Source: Bugula neritina
Taxonomy: Eukaryota; Bryozoa; Gymnolaemata; Cheilostomatida; Bugulidae
Direction: 5' to 3'
Assembly: GCA_964035545.1 (NCBI GenBank)
Contig: CAXIUT010000134.1
Span: 1-64,000, forward strand
Length of the DNA stretch: 64,000 bases
The notes under the pieces were generated by a model, which was not told the DNA's origin, ran no database searches, and saw nothing but the letters and a program-made list of their open reading frames with translations. Made by a program: the position numbers and the translations under genes. This document shows positions 45,791 through 56,462 of the stretch, in pieces. Every line of letters starts with the position of its first letter. Within the stretch, counting starts at the first letter, position 1.

Positions 45791-46500
45791 GTCTAATACC
45801 TTAATAGTTAGTTATTACTATTACTGATTACTCAATTAGTATTACCAGTAGGTAGTAAGAGTAAGTCTAATCTAATGCTGTAATAGATAATTTTTATGAC
45901 TATCACTACGCCCTATGACTATGAGTTGGTATCAAGTTATATTTCATTATTAATTGATTATGCGTTTGTTTACTAAGAAAAATCTAATGGTAGTCTCAGT
46001 CCGTTAACTTATATTTAGTTATAATCACTTACAGTACTGATTCTTTCTCTTTCAATTTGGAACTTCGTTGTTTTCTGTTCCAATAATTATAATCATAATG
46101 CAATAAATTTAAAAGTTACCCAGTGTGAGTGACTAACTAACTACAATTTAGGTTCATTCTTGATGAAAACACTATGAGTATAACTATAAGTATTTACTCA
46201 CTTATAATCGACGCAATAGTAATAAAAAGAAGTTTTGCAATGAATTGGGATCCTAGCCTGGAGCTGGTGAAATTGCATATAGCTAATTAACACGGGGTAT
46301 ATTATGTTTCTGAATATTATTATATGTATTTAACTGTTAAGAATGTAGTGAACAATATTGGTGTATAGATAATTAGGGTTCACTATTACTATGAGTGTCC
46401 TAGTCATAGTTGAAAATAAGATGTTCATAATGGTCATTCTCAAAATATAAAAATATATGCATAACCATTAACAAGTTGAAAATATTTGTTTAAAATGATT
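45791..46500. other. AT-rich sequence, no feature seen
   Basis: Nothing here could be supported: no splice-bounded open frame, repeat or RNA. If the plus-strand gene has an upstream exon or promoter it should lie here or farther left, but I could not identify it. Confidence 0.45.
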
Positions 46501-46536
46501 TATAGACCATGGATAACGATGAATAAAGCTATTCAG

Positions 46537-49512
46537 TCTGTTTATCCCAACTTGAGGCTTTGGCAGAAAAAGGTATCGAGGAAGATAAAATCAAAAATGG
46601 TACTGAAACAATTTGCAACTTGAAAAACGATGATTGAAAAGGCGTCAAGAAAGTAAGTGCATGTTATACTAACTATGATGAGTTTTGTAGCTTGGTTTTT
46701 AATCAGTTTTCTCCATACACAATATTGAATTTGTTCAATCTTTTAGAATTGTCACAAACCTGTTAGACCAAGCTGAAAATATAAGTGATGAGTTGAAAAA
46801 AGCTGCCTCAGAGCAATTGACAGGTTATTTTTACATCTATTCTAAAGAAAAGTTCTGGTGAATACATAAATGTTGTTTTTGTACTGGCACAATTTTTGCT
46901 GCACAATTTTGATATGTTCATTTTAGATTTTGATAAACATAACCATCACACAATGATCCTAAATGTTGTAGTACTGTAAATGGCGAAAATGAAAAATTAT
47001 TGCGTGAACGTAAAGTTTCCTACCTAATTTTGTATTTTAGCCACCTAATCAACTTGTAAAAACACGAATAAATAATATTAAGTCCAAATTAGGCTTTTTA
47101 CAGCCAATAAGCACCTGATAATATTCATGTATTTATGGCTCATAGAATGTAATGAATTGTACATACAACTTCTTTATCTCACTTTCAAAATACTGTCAGA
47201 CACCTATATATATGCTAACTTTTTTACTACAATTTAAGGCTGTTTATGTTTTCAGATGTTCAACAATTGTTAGAACTCCTTGAGCAGTATGCCCGACAGC
47301 CTCAAAGAGCACCAATGTATATAGAGGCTACCTCAGTTAAATGGGACAAAATCCGATCAATTCTTCATAGGAATACAATTACTGGCATGGGAACTAGGAA
47401 ACTCTTGATTAGTAGGTAATTTTTAGTAACTTTTATTTTAATTAACCAGCCATCACCAATTTTAGGTGTTGTTACTATTATTTTGCATTTTTTATACCCA
47501 ACAATTTATAATGTGTTGTTTTAAGCTAAAACACTGTTTTAGCTTGTAATCTATGTTTTAGGTGAAAGGCTGTCTCTACTCCCATCAACTTGCCAATTGT
47601 GTAACAATACAATGGTTAAAAAATTTGTAGCTTACACCCTCAAAGTCATCTCTATAATCAATGGTAAATTATTCAAATTGTCCAATCAAATTCTAAAAAA
47701 TATTTGGGTCATTTGTGTTTCAAATAATCGCTAGTATTTTATATTATATTTAAGTGAAGTGAAATTATTGGTCATCTATGTTTATTCAATCAGTTGTCAA
47801 TTATGCATTTATCTGTTACATGATAACTTCTAGAGTATACATATAATTTCTTAACATTTTTGCCTTATTTAGCTATTGTTATAATTTGCTTCTCACAATT
47901 TCATATATTGACACTATCTTTTTTCTAGGGCGCACTGAAACGGTGATTCTCCTTATTGTGAGCTATGCTCATGGACACGTGTTCAAGTGAGTGAAAATTT
48001 TCCTAAACTCAGGCTGTGGCCACTAACTCCCCAAGGAAAAGTATTCGTGACCTTCAGTTATTTGTTACACATCAGCACCTTACAGCATCATTCTCCAACT
48101 TTAAGCATGAAACGCTTGTTCTCTAGTCTAAAGTTCTTGGCAGTATTGGATGGCAGGGTTAATTTTATTAGTTTTTAATGCTTTCGAACACATTTGTTCA
48201 TTTACTATTTGTTCACTGTTAAAATGTAGCATTCATTTATAAGCTTTTTATAATCGTAAATTTGCATGCTAAAAGAAGTTAGCATAATTTATTACTCCCC
48301 TGCACAGTTTTACTGGATGTGGATGCTTAACATCAAAGATGGCTTTTACTGGGCAGTGAACCCATGACTACTGGCTTACTAAACCAGATTTCTAAACCCT
48401 AGGCCACAGCTGCTCCTTGTAATGAAATTTATATCTATTTGTATTATATTTTAGACCATTGGAAATGAAGATCATTTCTTTTTAGTCTGTTTGCTAACCA
48501 CTAATAGACTATCAAAAGAACTATGAAACTAGAGGAAAACAAAATAATGTTGTACAAATTTGAAGCTCAGAAAGTGTGGGTAGGTGTTAAATGCTATGAA
48601 AAACCTAAAATCTCCAGTATCTACTTGAGCAGATGTCTAATCTGTAGTGAGCACCATTGTAGTACGTAATCTATTGTTTTGTGTTCACTAAGTTTAAATT
48701 CCGATTAACTATTCCAGAGGCTATCGCAAAATGCTGCTCTCTGATGTAATGCTGAAGAGGCAACCATGCATTAAAACCAGCTGAACATATGTAGGAATAG
48801 ACACATATTTTCATGTGATGTTAGTTGAACAATTATTCAGTGTAGGTTTTGAATTATTTGAGTTCAATGCTGTAAATGTATCATGTTATGTTTCATGTAT
48901 TATTTTTAGTCACTTGTTAATTTTGCATCAAATAACTTTACAAAAATAGTAGTAAATTATTATAATGGTACGCAATATCGTTAAAATGCTACAGTAGCAA
49001 GTGGCAGAGACTCGGCATGTATAGCTAATTTTGATATTGCTAGGTCTCTCTCTGCCTCCCCCCCCCCTCTCTCTAGGCCTCCCCTATTTCTTTCTTCATC
49101 TTTCAATTGAGAGTAAAGCAGCTGTCTTGGTCACCAACTATTTCCCATTCTGTACACTTGGCCTAACCATCTCAGACTCTGCAAAACTTGTTGGTCATAT
49201 TGCCAGAAACTTAAAAATCTGTTTCAATGTAGAAAGCAGACCTGGCAGCCATTGGTTCATTGTTTATAGTTTGATAAAGGGCTTCATAGCTTGTTGATAA
49301 TTGTTTTGACCCTAAAGGTGGCTAATTCATATTTAATGTTGGCTGATCTTGTTTGTATTTTCCCAAAACTTCATAATTCATATTTGGTATTTTTGATTGT
49401 CATTTTAATGGTTAGTGTATAATATTCTCATGTACTATTATTTCTTTTTAGTGTTGAAGGAAAGTTGCCCGATCCATCTTTCACCAGGAAAACTAAGAGC
49501 TCCGATATTTGA
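46537..49512 (+). CDS. Predicted six-exon gene with a one-base shift in exon 1, product not recognised
   Basis: Exons are 46537-46652, 46747-46823, 47256-47411, 47562-47663, 47929-47986 and 49452-49512 (TGA stop). Every border is AG/GT (for example GTAAGT, GTGAGT, TTTTCAG, TTTCTAG). The phases agree at all five junctions. From the ATG at 46630 they give 158 residues. The N-terminal half is helix-like and charged (DQAENISDELKKAASEQL, then LLELLEQYARQ), followed by QLCNN and a hydrophobic stretch, TVILLIVSYAHGH. Upstream in exon 1 a second frame is open (LEALAEKGIEEDKI) but lies one base out of register. The run of five A at 46623-46627 is where the two frames would meet. That is either a homopolymer error or a real frameshift, and in the latter case the gene is broken. 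The last exon could instead be 50662-50716. The family is unknown. Confidence 0.45.
48007..48126 (+). CDS. Short open frame in the last intron; uncertain exon
   Basis: This 40-codon frame contains NSPRKSIRDLQLFVTHQH and ends in TAG. It follows CCTAAACTCAG, which would be a passable acceptor. It begins only 26 bases after the donor at 47987, too short for an ordinary intron, and its phase does not match exon 47929-47986. The overlapping frame 47987-48178 is open too. It may be a missed exon or chance. Confidence 0.15.
   Translation, partial: TQAVATNSPRKSIRDLQLFVTHQHLTASFSNFKHETLVL
48302..48416 (-). repeat. tRNA-derived SINE head
   Basis: On the minus strand a box A-like TGGCCTAGGGTTTAGA (48406-48391) is followed by a box B-like GGGTTCACTGCC (48363-48352). 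The spacing is that of a tRNA promoter. The sequence begins GGAGCAGCTGTGGCC and has no good acceptor stem, so it is a SINE relic, not a tRNA gene. It lies in the last intron of the plus-strand gene in antisense orientation. Confidence 0.5.
49050..49075. repeat. CT/C tract
   Basis: A short pyrimidine run, TCTCTCTCTGCC, then about 11 C, then TCTCTCTC. It is a simple repeat. The open frame at 49031-49297 that begins across it is not supported. Confidence 0.7.
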
Positions 49513-50661
49513 ATTATAGCATAGAAGAGGTTAGCACAAGGGTTTTCTACACCAGTTCAGGTAAACTGGCTACATGATAATGGTGCAAGGTTTTAAACTT
49601 ACTATCATTCCATTTTGATTTTGCATTATGGGAATGGATGCTCATACATATGGACTTGTGCTTGTGGTTTGCATTTACTTATGGTTGGGGTCTCATCTTT
49701 CCAAACATATTTTAATGAAAAATCAATTTGGAAATGCAATGCTTGGTAACTTAGTGTATAACATCAATCATATTTAGTGAAAATACTTAGTTTTTTCACA
49801 TCTGCTCCAGTTTAACAATATGCTGCTGTGATAGACTTTTTAGTACAGGTCTGAAATCACCTATATAACCCCATTGAAAATGTAAATTAGCATTTGGAAA
49901 TGAATTATTCTTTTAATAATGTGTCACAAGCAGCCAATTATATACATTATTTTCGCTTTCTGTAAGCGTTTTATTAGGTGTTGCATTTTTGGTGTTTTAG
50001 GATTTGAGATTGACTTCAAAACTCCAATTTGCAACATTTTAGGAATGTCATGTCTAAATATTTATTTGTTAGGTTTACCAGGAACGTACCAGATCATTTC
50101 TAGGGGTTATTTAGTGCAATTCTGCATTTAGATCATGTAAACATCCACTCAAGTTAGTGCATTGACAAATTCACAATAGTGGTAAAAACCAGGTTCATAT
50201 TACGTTGTCATTATGTTGCAGCAAGTAACCTCTGATGTAAATTTATGTTTACAACCTATCAATATGCTCTGACCTACAGTCTTTATTGCCATTCAAGGTG
50301 TTCCTCACTGCTGGTCAACCCCATTAACCCCCAACTTACTGCCTACATAGAAGACTGTCTACTCTCCCTTCATTGTACATAGCTCATACAATAATTTGGA
50401 TATTTGCTTTTGCAGATTCATTACATAAAATACCAGCCATTGTGCTAAAAAGTAAAGTTTTGTTGTAGTCTCATCTACTAGTACTCATAGTTCTACCACA
50501 AGTGTTATGTTTTTTATGAAATTTTTGTTTTGAGGTTTTTCAGTTTCACTAATTACTGCTTTAATGGTCATTGTCAATCGATTTCTGGTATAGAAACAAG
50601 TTGTTTCAGAAAAGCTGTACATATAAATTCTTAATTCCCCATGTTATTTTTATTATTGTAG
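49513..50661. other. AT-rich sequence, no supported gene
   Basis: This follows the predicted TGA of the plus-strand gene. A 70-codon frame at 49919-50131 has no splice or start support. I see no repeat or RNA gene. It may be 3' untranslated sequence, or an intron if the 50662 exon is used. Confidence 0.45.
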
Positions 50662-50716
50662 ATATCTTGGTCTGCCTCCCAGTTTGCTCCTGATAAGTGG
50701 TGAAGAAATCGGCTGA
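50662..50716 (+). CDS. Alternative terminal exon of the plus-strand gene
   Basis: The acceptor TTATTATTGTAG is followed by 17 open codons (YLGLPPSLLLISGEEIG) and TGA at 50714-50716. It starts in the phase left by the exon ending at 47986, so it can replace the exon at 49452. An AATAAA lies at 50950-50955, 234 bases past the stop. Which ending is used cannot be told from the sequence. Confidence 0.3.
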
Positions 50717-50990
50717 TATGTAGATGCATTAGTGGAGAAATTGAGATAGACTAAGGTCTTTAATTTTCCTAATTATCGCAATAACATAACTTTTCTTGCT
50801 AAGTTTATAACCTGTATAATACATGTTTTTCTCAATTTTCATATCACTTCACTTGCCTCAGGAAATGACACTAACTTTGAACCTAAGCATTCTAAGTGCT
50901 TGAATCTTTCACAGCAAATAATTATTATACAAATTATTCTCAGTCACTGAATAAAGGATTTGTGAGATTCATGCTGATTGTCTTATTTAA

Positions 50991-51130
50991 TACTTCTCTA
51001 TTGCTCTTATAAAAATTACAGCTTTTAATTGTTGAAATATTTACAGTTAATAATTAAAGGGGTGAGCCCATCATCCGTTGTTTAGCCTCAGCATCATAAC
51101 TCTATAGAGGCTGCTAATTCACTGAATACC
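50991..51130 (+). repeat. Partial copy of a hairpin (MITE-like) element with its flank
   Basis: This stretch matches 54605-54746 in reverse complement over about 140 bp with few differences. It includes the shared words GTTGTTTAGCCTCAGCAT and GCTAATTCACT. It contains one arm of the hairpin at 54549-54658 plus neighbouring sequence. The match therefore extends beyond the hairpin itself, pointing to a larger repeated unit. Confidence 0.7.
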
Positions 51131-51838
51131 AGGTTATTCTAGTTTATGTTTACATAACTGGTATGACCATATCTTAGTTTAATATATGCAGCTTGAATTT
51201 TTTAAAGTCGAAGAGCTATAATAAAGTTCTAGCTAAGATTTTATAGTTCAAAGCATAATGAATATACTGATATTATAAACTGCTGGCTCAGCCACTTGCC
51301 CAGTTTACATGTTGGTAACCCACTGCAGCATGAACTCTGACGCTAATGTGCTTTGACATTTTAGTTTATAAAACATTGATTTGTGATGTACATTTTGATG
51401 TGCACTTGCAGAAATTGAGGAGCTGTTGATAAAGGTTGATCAATGCTTGGCCAGCCATAATATAATTGCTGTATGAAGATATACTAGTTCTCCCAGTTAT
51501 AGCATGTACATACTTACTAGTAATAAGTGAATTTCCAGACAACCTATTTAATGAAGCAACCGCAAATGATAATAGCAGCAACAAGTGTTGGTAATAAAAT
51601 CTGAATAGGAATTGCACATAGCTGTTAATTAGTTCACACAATGCTCTTATCACTTGAGTAACACAAACAAGTAGCCCATGCCAGCAACTGCTAGTAGGTT
51701 TCAGAACATAAATTTGCTATAGTGGATGGCTTTGGAATGATGAAAGTCATGAATACTCGAAGTGCTACAGTGATCAGCTTACAATTATGAAAGTTTGCAC
51801 ATAATATGATATCTAATTCCTATTTTAATGATGAAATT
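51131..51838. other. AT-rich sequence, no feature seen
   Basis: Unique sequence between the partial hairpin element and the left arm of the large inverted repeat. The 95-codon minus-strand frame at 51366-51653 is low in coding character and has no splice support, so it is not called. Confidence 0.45.
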
Positions 51839-52479
51839 CAAACTTGACATTCCTTGATATGTTTTCTCTAATATCTTTCTTTGTTTTTCGAAATTATGTT
51901 TATGCTCTTCACAATTTGGTCAAAACGTACACCATTTTTCAAGTTTCACTGCAATTATCTAAATTCTTCATATAGTGGTTCTAGTTACGCTCCTGTGACT
52001 AATTATAACGTTCCTAGTACGTTTGCTGCTCTGTGCGCTATCACAATAACATATAGTACCCTCTCGCACAAATTGGCAATATATTGGATATCTGCCAATG
52101 TAATGTACCCTATTTTACATTAGCAGTTAGTTGCATCTTCTCACCATGTTACAATCTGTTGAAAATGCCTCAGCAAAACATAGTTCTTCGTTTGTTTGGC
52201 AGAGTTAATTTCAGCTAAATCACCTCACTTCACTTTGCAGTCTTGTCAGTAAAGGTCTGTCTATAGTGCAGCAGGTGCACTTTCAGTTTCTCTAACTCAC
52301 ATGTAATTCATTTATGTACATTGTATTCCATAAAATCAATTTAAGGTTTAGCCCATGCAGTGTTCAGTAACTAATTAGTATGCATGTATGTTGTCCTCCT
52401 GTTGAATAATAATATTTCAAAATAGCCATATTTATTATGCATGAGTAGGATTTGCATAAGTTGACAAAAAAATTTGCCA

Positions 52480-52550
52480 CAGAGTAGGGTTGAACCACCA
52501 CCAACAAACACATCACTGGCGCCTTTAACCTCTGGACCACACAGCCATCA
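52480..52550 (-). repeat. tRNA-derived SINE in the left arm
   Basis: On the minus strand a box A, TGGTCCAGAGG (52539-52529), is followed by GTTAAAGGCG and a box B, GGTTCAACCC (52496-52487 region). Together they look like a type-2 tRNA promoter. The acceptor stem does not close, so this is a SINE head. Its counterpart lies at 56398-56462 in the other arm. Confidence 0.6.
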
Positions 52551-52800
52551 TGAATAGTATGAGCACTATATTAGAAACTATCATTACATAAATATTTGGA
52601 GCCTCAAAATATGGGTTTTAATTATTAGGCTGTCAATTAATGTTGACTATAGCAGTGGCTAGCTATTTTCATAAACTGTTGCAATAGTCTCGGGTTACTA
52701 GCAAAGCTAATGGTTTTGAACAAATAACCCAAAAGTTAAAAAATAAGTATAGCTTGCATATTACTAGCTACAAAAACAGGTCTGAAATAGACTGGTAAAG

Positions 52801-52912
52801 CATGCTCTTGCCTATTATTGTAGAGTTTGCAGATGTGCTCCAAAATAAAACTTGAACATGCTCTTGCCTATTATTGTAGAGTTTGCAGATGTGCTCCAAA
52901 ATAAAACTTGAA
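52801..52912 (+). repeat. Tandem duplication of 56 bp
   Basis: 52801-52856 and 52857-52912 are identical copies beginning CATGCTCTTGCC and ending AAACTTGAA. The mirror position in the right arm (near 56140-56180) has a single copy. The duplication therefore arose after the two arms formed. Confidence 0.9.
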
Positions 52913-54112
52913 CTGTATGTTATTACATAAGTATTTGTATGCAAAAGAGTGATGGACAAAACTGAGTTTTTGGAAAACAACATACTTGAAGTAAACTTTG
53001 ACAATGGTGTGTTTTTTCTTCATAGACTAGCACAGTTATAGGGCCTATAGCATAACTCTCTAATCATATGAATGTTTATGAAGCCCACAGCTCCTGTAAG
53101 GGTGGCATTGTAATTTGAAACTAAAAATTATGTTGCTGCATTGTGTTTAAGGTATATTATGGAGCAAAATTTGGTGTTGGTAGCCTACCCCAACTGGCAG
53201 TTGTATATAATAAGTACTGATAATAGCAAGGTTAGTATGACCACGTGCTGGCTCTCTGCAGTGTGTATATAACTAACCTCTTGAATAATTGCGCCAATTT
53301 TAAACTCTTGGAAGTTGGCCAAGTTAACAGATCACAGCCAGCCACAGGAGACAAAGCATTACAGCTAGCCATATATTATATACTGATGCACTTGGTAGCA
53401 GAGTGGCTAATCTAATATAGTTCATATTTCAACACCCTTTACTTTGGGAATACAGCCTCTTTTTTTAGGTTTACCTAACAAACTATGAAAATATTTAAAC
53501 TAATATTCTGATAATTTAGAGGTACATTTTAAAAACTAGGTTAATTGCACTTGTTTGCGCAACAACAATAATAAAATATATATTATGCGCAATATGATAA
53601 AAAACACATGATACTATATTATAATATATTATAATGATAATAATATATTATTATAGGTACCATTACTGTATTTAATAACTCTGATGGTTGCCAAAAAAAT
53701 GTATCACACCAATTCTGTAATTACATCAAAGATTATGATAAGAAAATAGAACTAGCTAGGCAGCAGGTTGGAATATAGAGTATCAGTGGAACATTGTTCA
53801 TATAGAACGTAAAGCACCTGGCAAACAGCCAGAAACTGAAAAGCACGACCTCAAACTAACTGTGAATTAAATTGATCAACATAAGCTTTGAGCTAGAATG
53901 CTGTTAAAATTCATATACAAACTGCAATAAAAAGGATTGAATGGCCAGTTGAGATAATTTCATGCTTTGAATATATATTATATTCTAATTGTCACCATTT
54001 AGGTGCATGCAGTAACTATATAAATAATAAAACTGAGCTTGCCTAATAAGTTCTAGTTTACGTTGCTCATATAAATTCTTGTGAAAACATAAACTCTTTT
54101 GCTACGTTTCAA

Positions 54113-54162
54113 CATGAACATAATATGTTCATGTATATGTTCTAGTATATTATACTAGAACA
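54113..54162. repeat. Two adjacent perfect short hairpins
   Basis: 54113-54133 is a 10-base perfect inverted repeat around one central base (arm CATGAACATA). 54138-54162 is a 12-base perfect inverted repeat around one central T (arm TGTTCTAGTATA). They lie in the spacer between the arms of the large inverted repeat, close to its axis. Confidence 0.85.
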
Positions 54163-54289
54163 CTAGAATACTCGAACATGCTTTATCTGTTAACTTTGAA
54201 ATTGCAGTAACCATCAGTCAAAAAATGCATCTATAGCAGTTCAAGGAAAAAAGTTTTAAAAATAATAAATCATGCTTATATTGTATTAG

Positions 54290-54345
54290 ATTATTTATTA
54301 ATATATTATATATATGTATATAGACGTGTGTGTGCGCGTGTATCT
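54290..54345. repeat. (TA)n and (TG)n microsatellite
   Basis: A run of TATATATA passes into GTGTGTGTGCGCGTG. Simple alternating purine-pyrimidine DNA. The open frame at 54328-54531 that begins beside it is not supported. Confidence 0.75.
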
Positions 54346-54548
54346 ATAAGGACCTATAACAATAATAAACATATAGAAAACACAAAGCCAAAATTGTCTT
54401 CTTTCAATGATATATTTTTAATGATGCTGAGGAAGAAGTTGATAATGCAACTCCTAAAAGCATATGTTGCTCAATGTTTTTTTTTGTATCTGCCGCCAAT
54501 ACTTGTATGTGGTTGCCAACATGTATTTTAAGTTAAATCTTTGCAAAT

Positions 54549-54658
54549 GTTGTTTAGCCTCAGCATATTACAACTCTATTATAGGGGCAGCTAATTCTCT
54601 AAATGGTATTTAGTGAATTAGCAGCCTTTATAGAGTTGTGATGCTGAGGCTAAACAAC
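54549..54658. mobile_element. 110-bp hairpin MITE-like element
   Basis: The ends are GTTGTTTAGCCTCAGCAT and its reverse complement ATGCTGAGGCTAAACAAC. The arms continue inward through AACTCTAT and GCTAATTC to a short loop near 54600. A one-armed copy lies at 51077-51130. Long terminal inverted repeats with no coding space are typical of MITEs. No clear target-site duplication was found. Confidence 0.6.
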
Positions 54659-54896
54659 AGATGGTGGGCTCGCCCCTTTAATTATTAACTGTAAATATTT
54701 CAACAATTGAATAAGCTGTAATTTTTATAAGAGCAATAGAGAAGTATAATATATGCTTGCTCATGTTTATGTTCACGCATGCGTGTGGATGTCTGTGCAA
54801 GAACACAACATGCACAGTTAGTTTAAGGTCACACTTTTCATTTTCTGGCTCTTTGCCAGGTGCTTTATGTTCTATATGAACAATGTTCCACTGATA

Positions 54897-55269
54897 GCTC
54901 GAACAGGTTGAATGTCACAGGAACAAAAAAAATATGAAAAGATAAAGAAACTTATGTTCTCCAATATACTTTTTTATTTTTTTCAAAAGCCAATTCATGT
55001 TTAAGTTATAGCTTGTTGAAAAACATAGTCCCCCTTCCACATTCTTTTCAATTTATACGCTCCTGACTTGTTATTGTGTCTCAATATGCCTTGTATTTGA
55101 GTGCTTGTTAGTCTCGCTTCACTAACTTTGCCTATACTTCACAAGTGCCAGTGCTGCTGGCTCAAAAGCTAAATGTTATAAACTGTCAGCTAAAACCCAA
55201 TCTTGTATTCCTAGGTTGGTTGGCCTAAATAAAACAATAGTCAAATCATGATTTCATGTTTTAAAAATT
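54897..55269. mobile_element. About 373-bp sequence inserted in the right arm
   Basis: The left arm reads GGAATATAGAGTATCAGTGG without interruption. In the right arm the equivalent sequence is split after CACTGATA and resumes at CTCTATTCTAACCTGC. The extra sequence has TA at both edges, but no inverted termini and no open frame. It could be an insertion here or a deletion in the left arm. Confidence 0.5.
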
Positions 55270-56397
55270 TACTCTATTCTAACCTGCTGCCTAGCTATAG
55301 TTCTATTTTTGATGTATAATTACAAAATTTGTGATACATTTTTTTGGCAACCATGTGATTTATAAAATGCAGTAATGGTACTTATAATATTATATTATTA
55401 TCATTATAATATATTATATAGTATTATGTGTGTTTTTATTATACTGCATAATATCTATTTTATTATTGTTGTTGTGCAAACAAGTGCAATTAACCTAGTT
55501 TTCAAAATGTACCTCTAAATTATCAGAATATCAGTTTAGATATGTTCATGCTTTGTAAGGTAAACCTAAAAAAAGAGGCTGTATTCCCAAAGTAAAGGGT
55601 GTTGAACTATGAACTATATTAGATTAGCCACTCTGCTACCAAGTGCATCAGTATAATATTATATGAATAGCTCTGATGCTTTGTCTCCGGTGGCTGGCTG
55701 CGATATGATAACTTGGCCAACTTCCAAGAGTTTAAAATTGGCGCAATTATTCAAGAGGTTACATACTGCACAGAGCTAGCAGTGATAGTAACCTTGCTAT
55801 CGGCTGTACTTATTACAACTGCCAGCATATAAGCTGCATTGTAGAATGCCGTTGGGGTAGGCTAGTAAAACCAAATTCTGCTCTCTAATATACCTTAGAC
55901 ACAATGCAGCAACATAATTGTTCGTTTCAAATTACATTGCCACCCTTACATGAGCTGTGGGCTTCATAAAGATTCATATGATTAGAGATTTATGCTATAG
56001 GCTAGCTATGATGAAAAGAAAACACCATTGTCAAAGTTAACTTCAAGTATGTTGTTTTCCAGAAACTCAGTAATGTCCATTTATATCTCTCGCATACAAA
56101 TACTTATGTAATAGCATACAGTTTAAGTTTTATTTTAGAGCACATCTGCAAACTCTACAATAAGAGCTTGCTTTACCAGTCTATTTCAGACCTGTTTTTG
56201 TAGTTAGTAATACGCAAGCTACTTATTTTTAAACTTTTGGGTTATTTGTTCAAAACCATTAGCTTTGCTAGTAACCCGAGACTATTGCAACAGTTGACTG
56301 CTATCAACATGAATTGACAGCCTAATAATTATAACCCATTTGCACGCAAAATATTTATGTACTCATAGTTACTCATATAGTTGGCAATTTATTAACG

Positions 56398-56462
56398 ATG
56401 ACTGCGTGGTCCAGAGGTTAAAGGCGTCAGCGAGAAGCTGGTTGGTCATGGTTCAATCCTAT
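56398..56462 (+). repeat. tRNA-derived SINE in the right arm
   Basis: Box A (TGGTCCAGAGGTTAAAGGCG) and box B (GGTTCAATCC) lie in plus orientation, at the position that mirrors the left-arm SINE. Both arms carrying it means the SINE was inserted before the inverted duplication. The 73-codon frame 56340-56561 that spans it is spurious. Confidence 0.6.

Larger units (their letters stand above)
51839..53870 (+). repeat. Large inverted repeat, left arm
   Basis: The arm begins at AAACTTGACATTCCTT and ends at AAACTAACTGTG. It pairs in reverse complement with 54821-57112 along its whole length, with many substitutions and small indels (roughly 85% similar by eye in sampled stretches). It includes a SINE at 52480-52550 and a private 56-bp tandem duplication. 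The divergence argues against a recent fold-back or a hairpin sequencing artefact. Confidence 0.85.

Noticed and set aside
49919-50131. 70-codon plus-strand frame
   Set aside because: No splice support, Cys/Ile-rich AT-driven composition, and no recognisable motif.
52480-52550. A functional tRNA gene
   Set aside because: Box A and box B are present but the acceptor stem does not pair and the two arm copies have drifted apart, as expected of SINE relics.
51366-53004. Minus- and plus-strand frames of 78-95 codons in the 51.4-53.0 kb region
   Set aside because: They lie in or beside the inverted-repeat arm, are not conserved as frames in the other arm, and one spans the 56-bp duplication.
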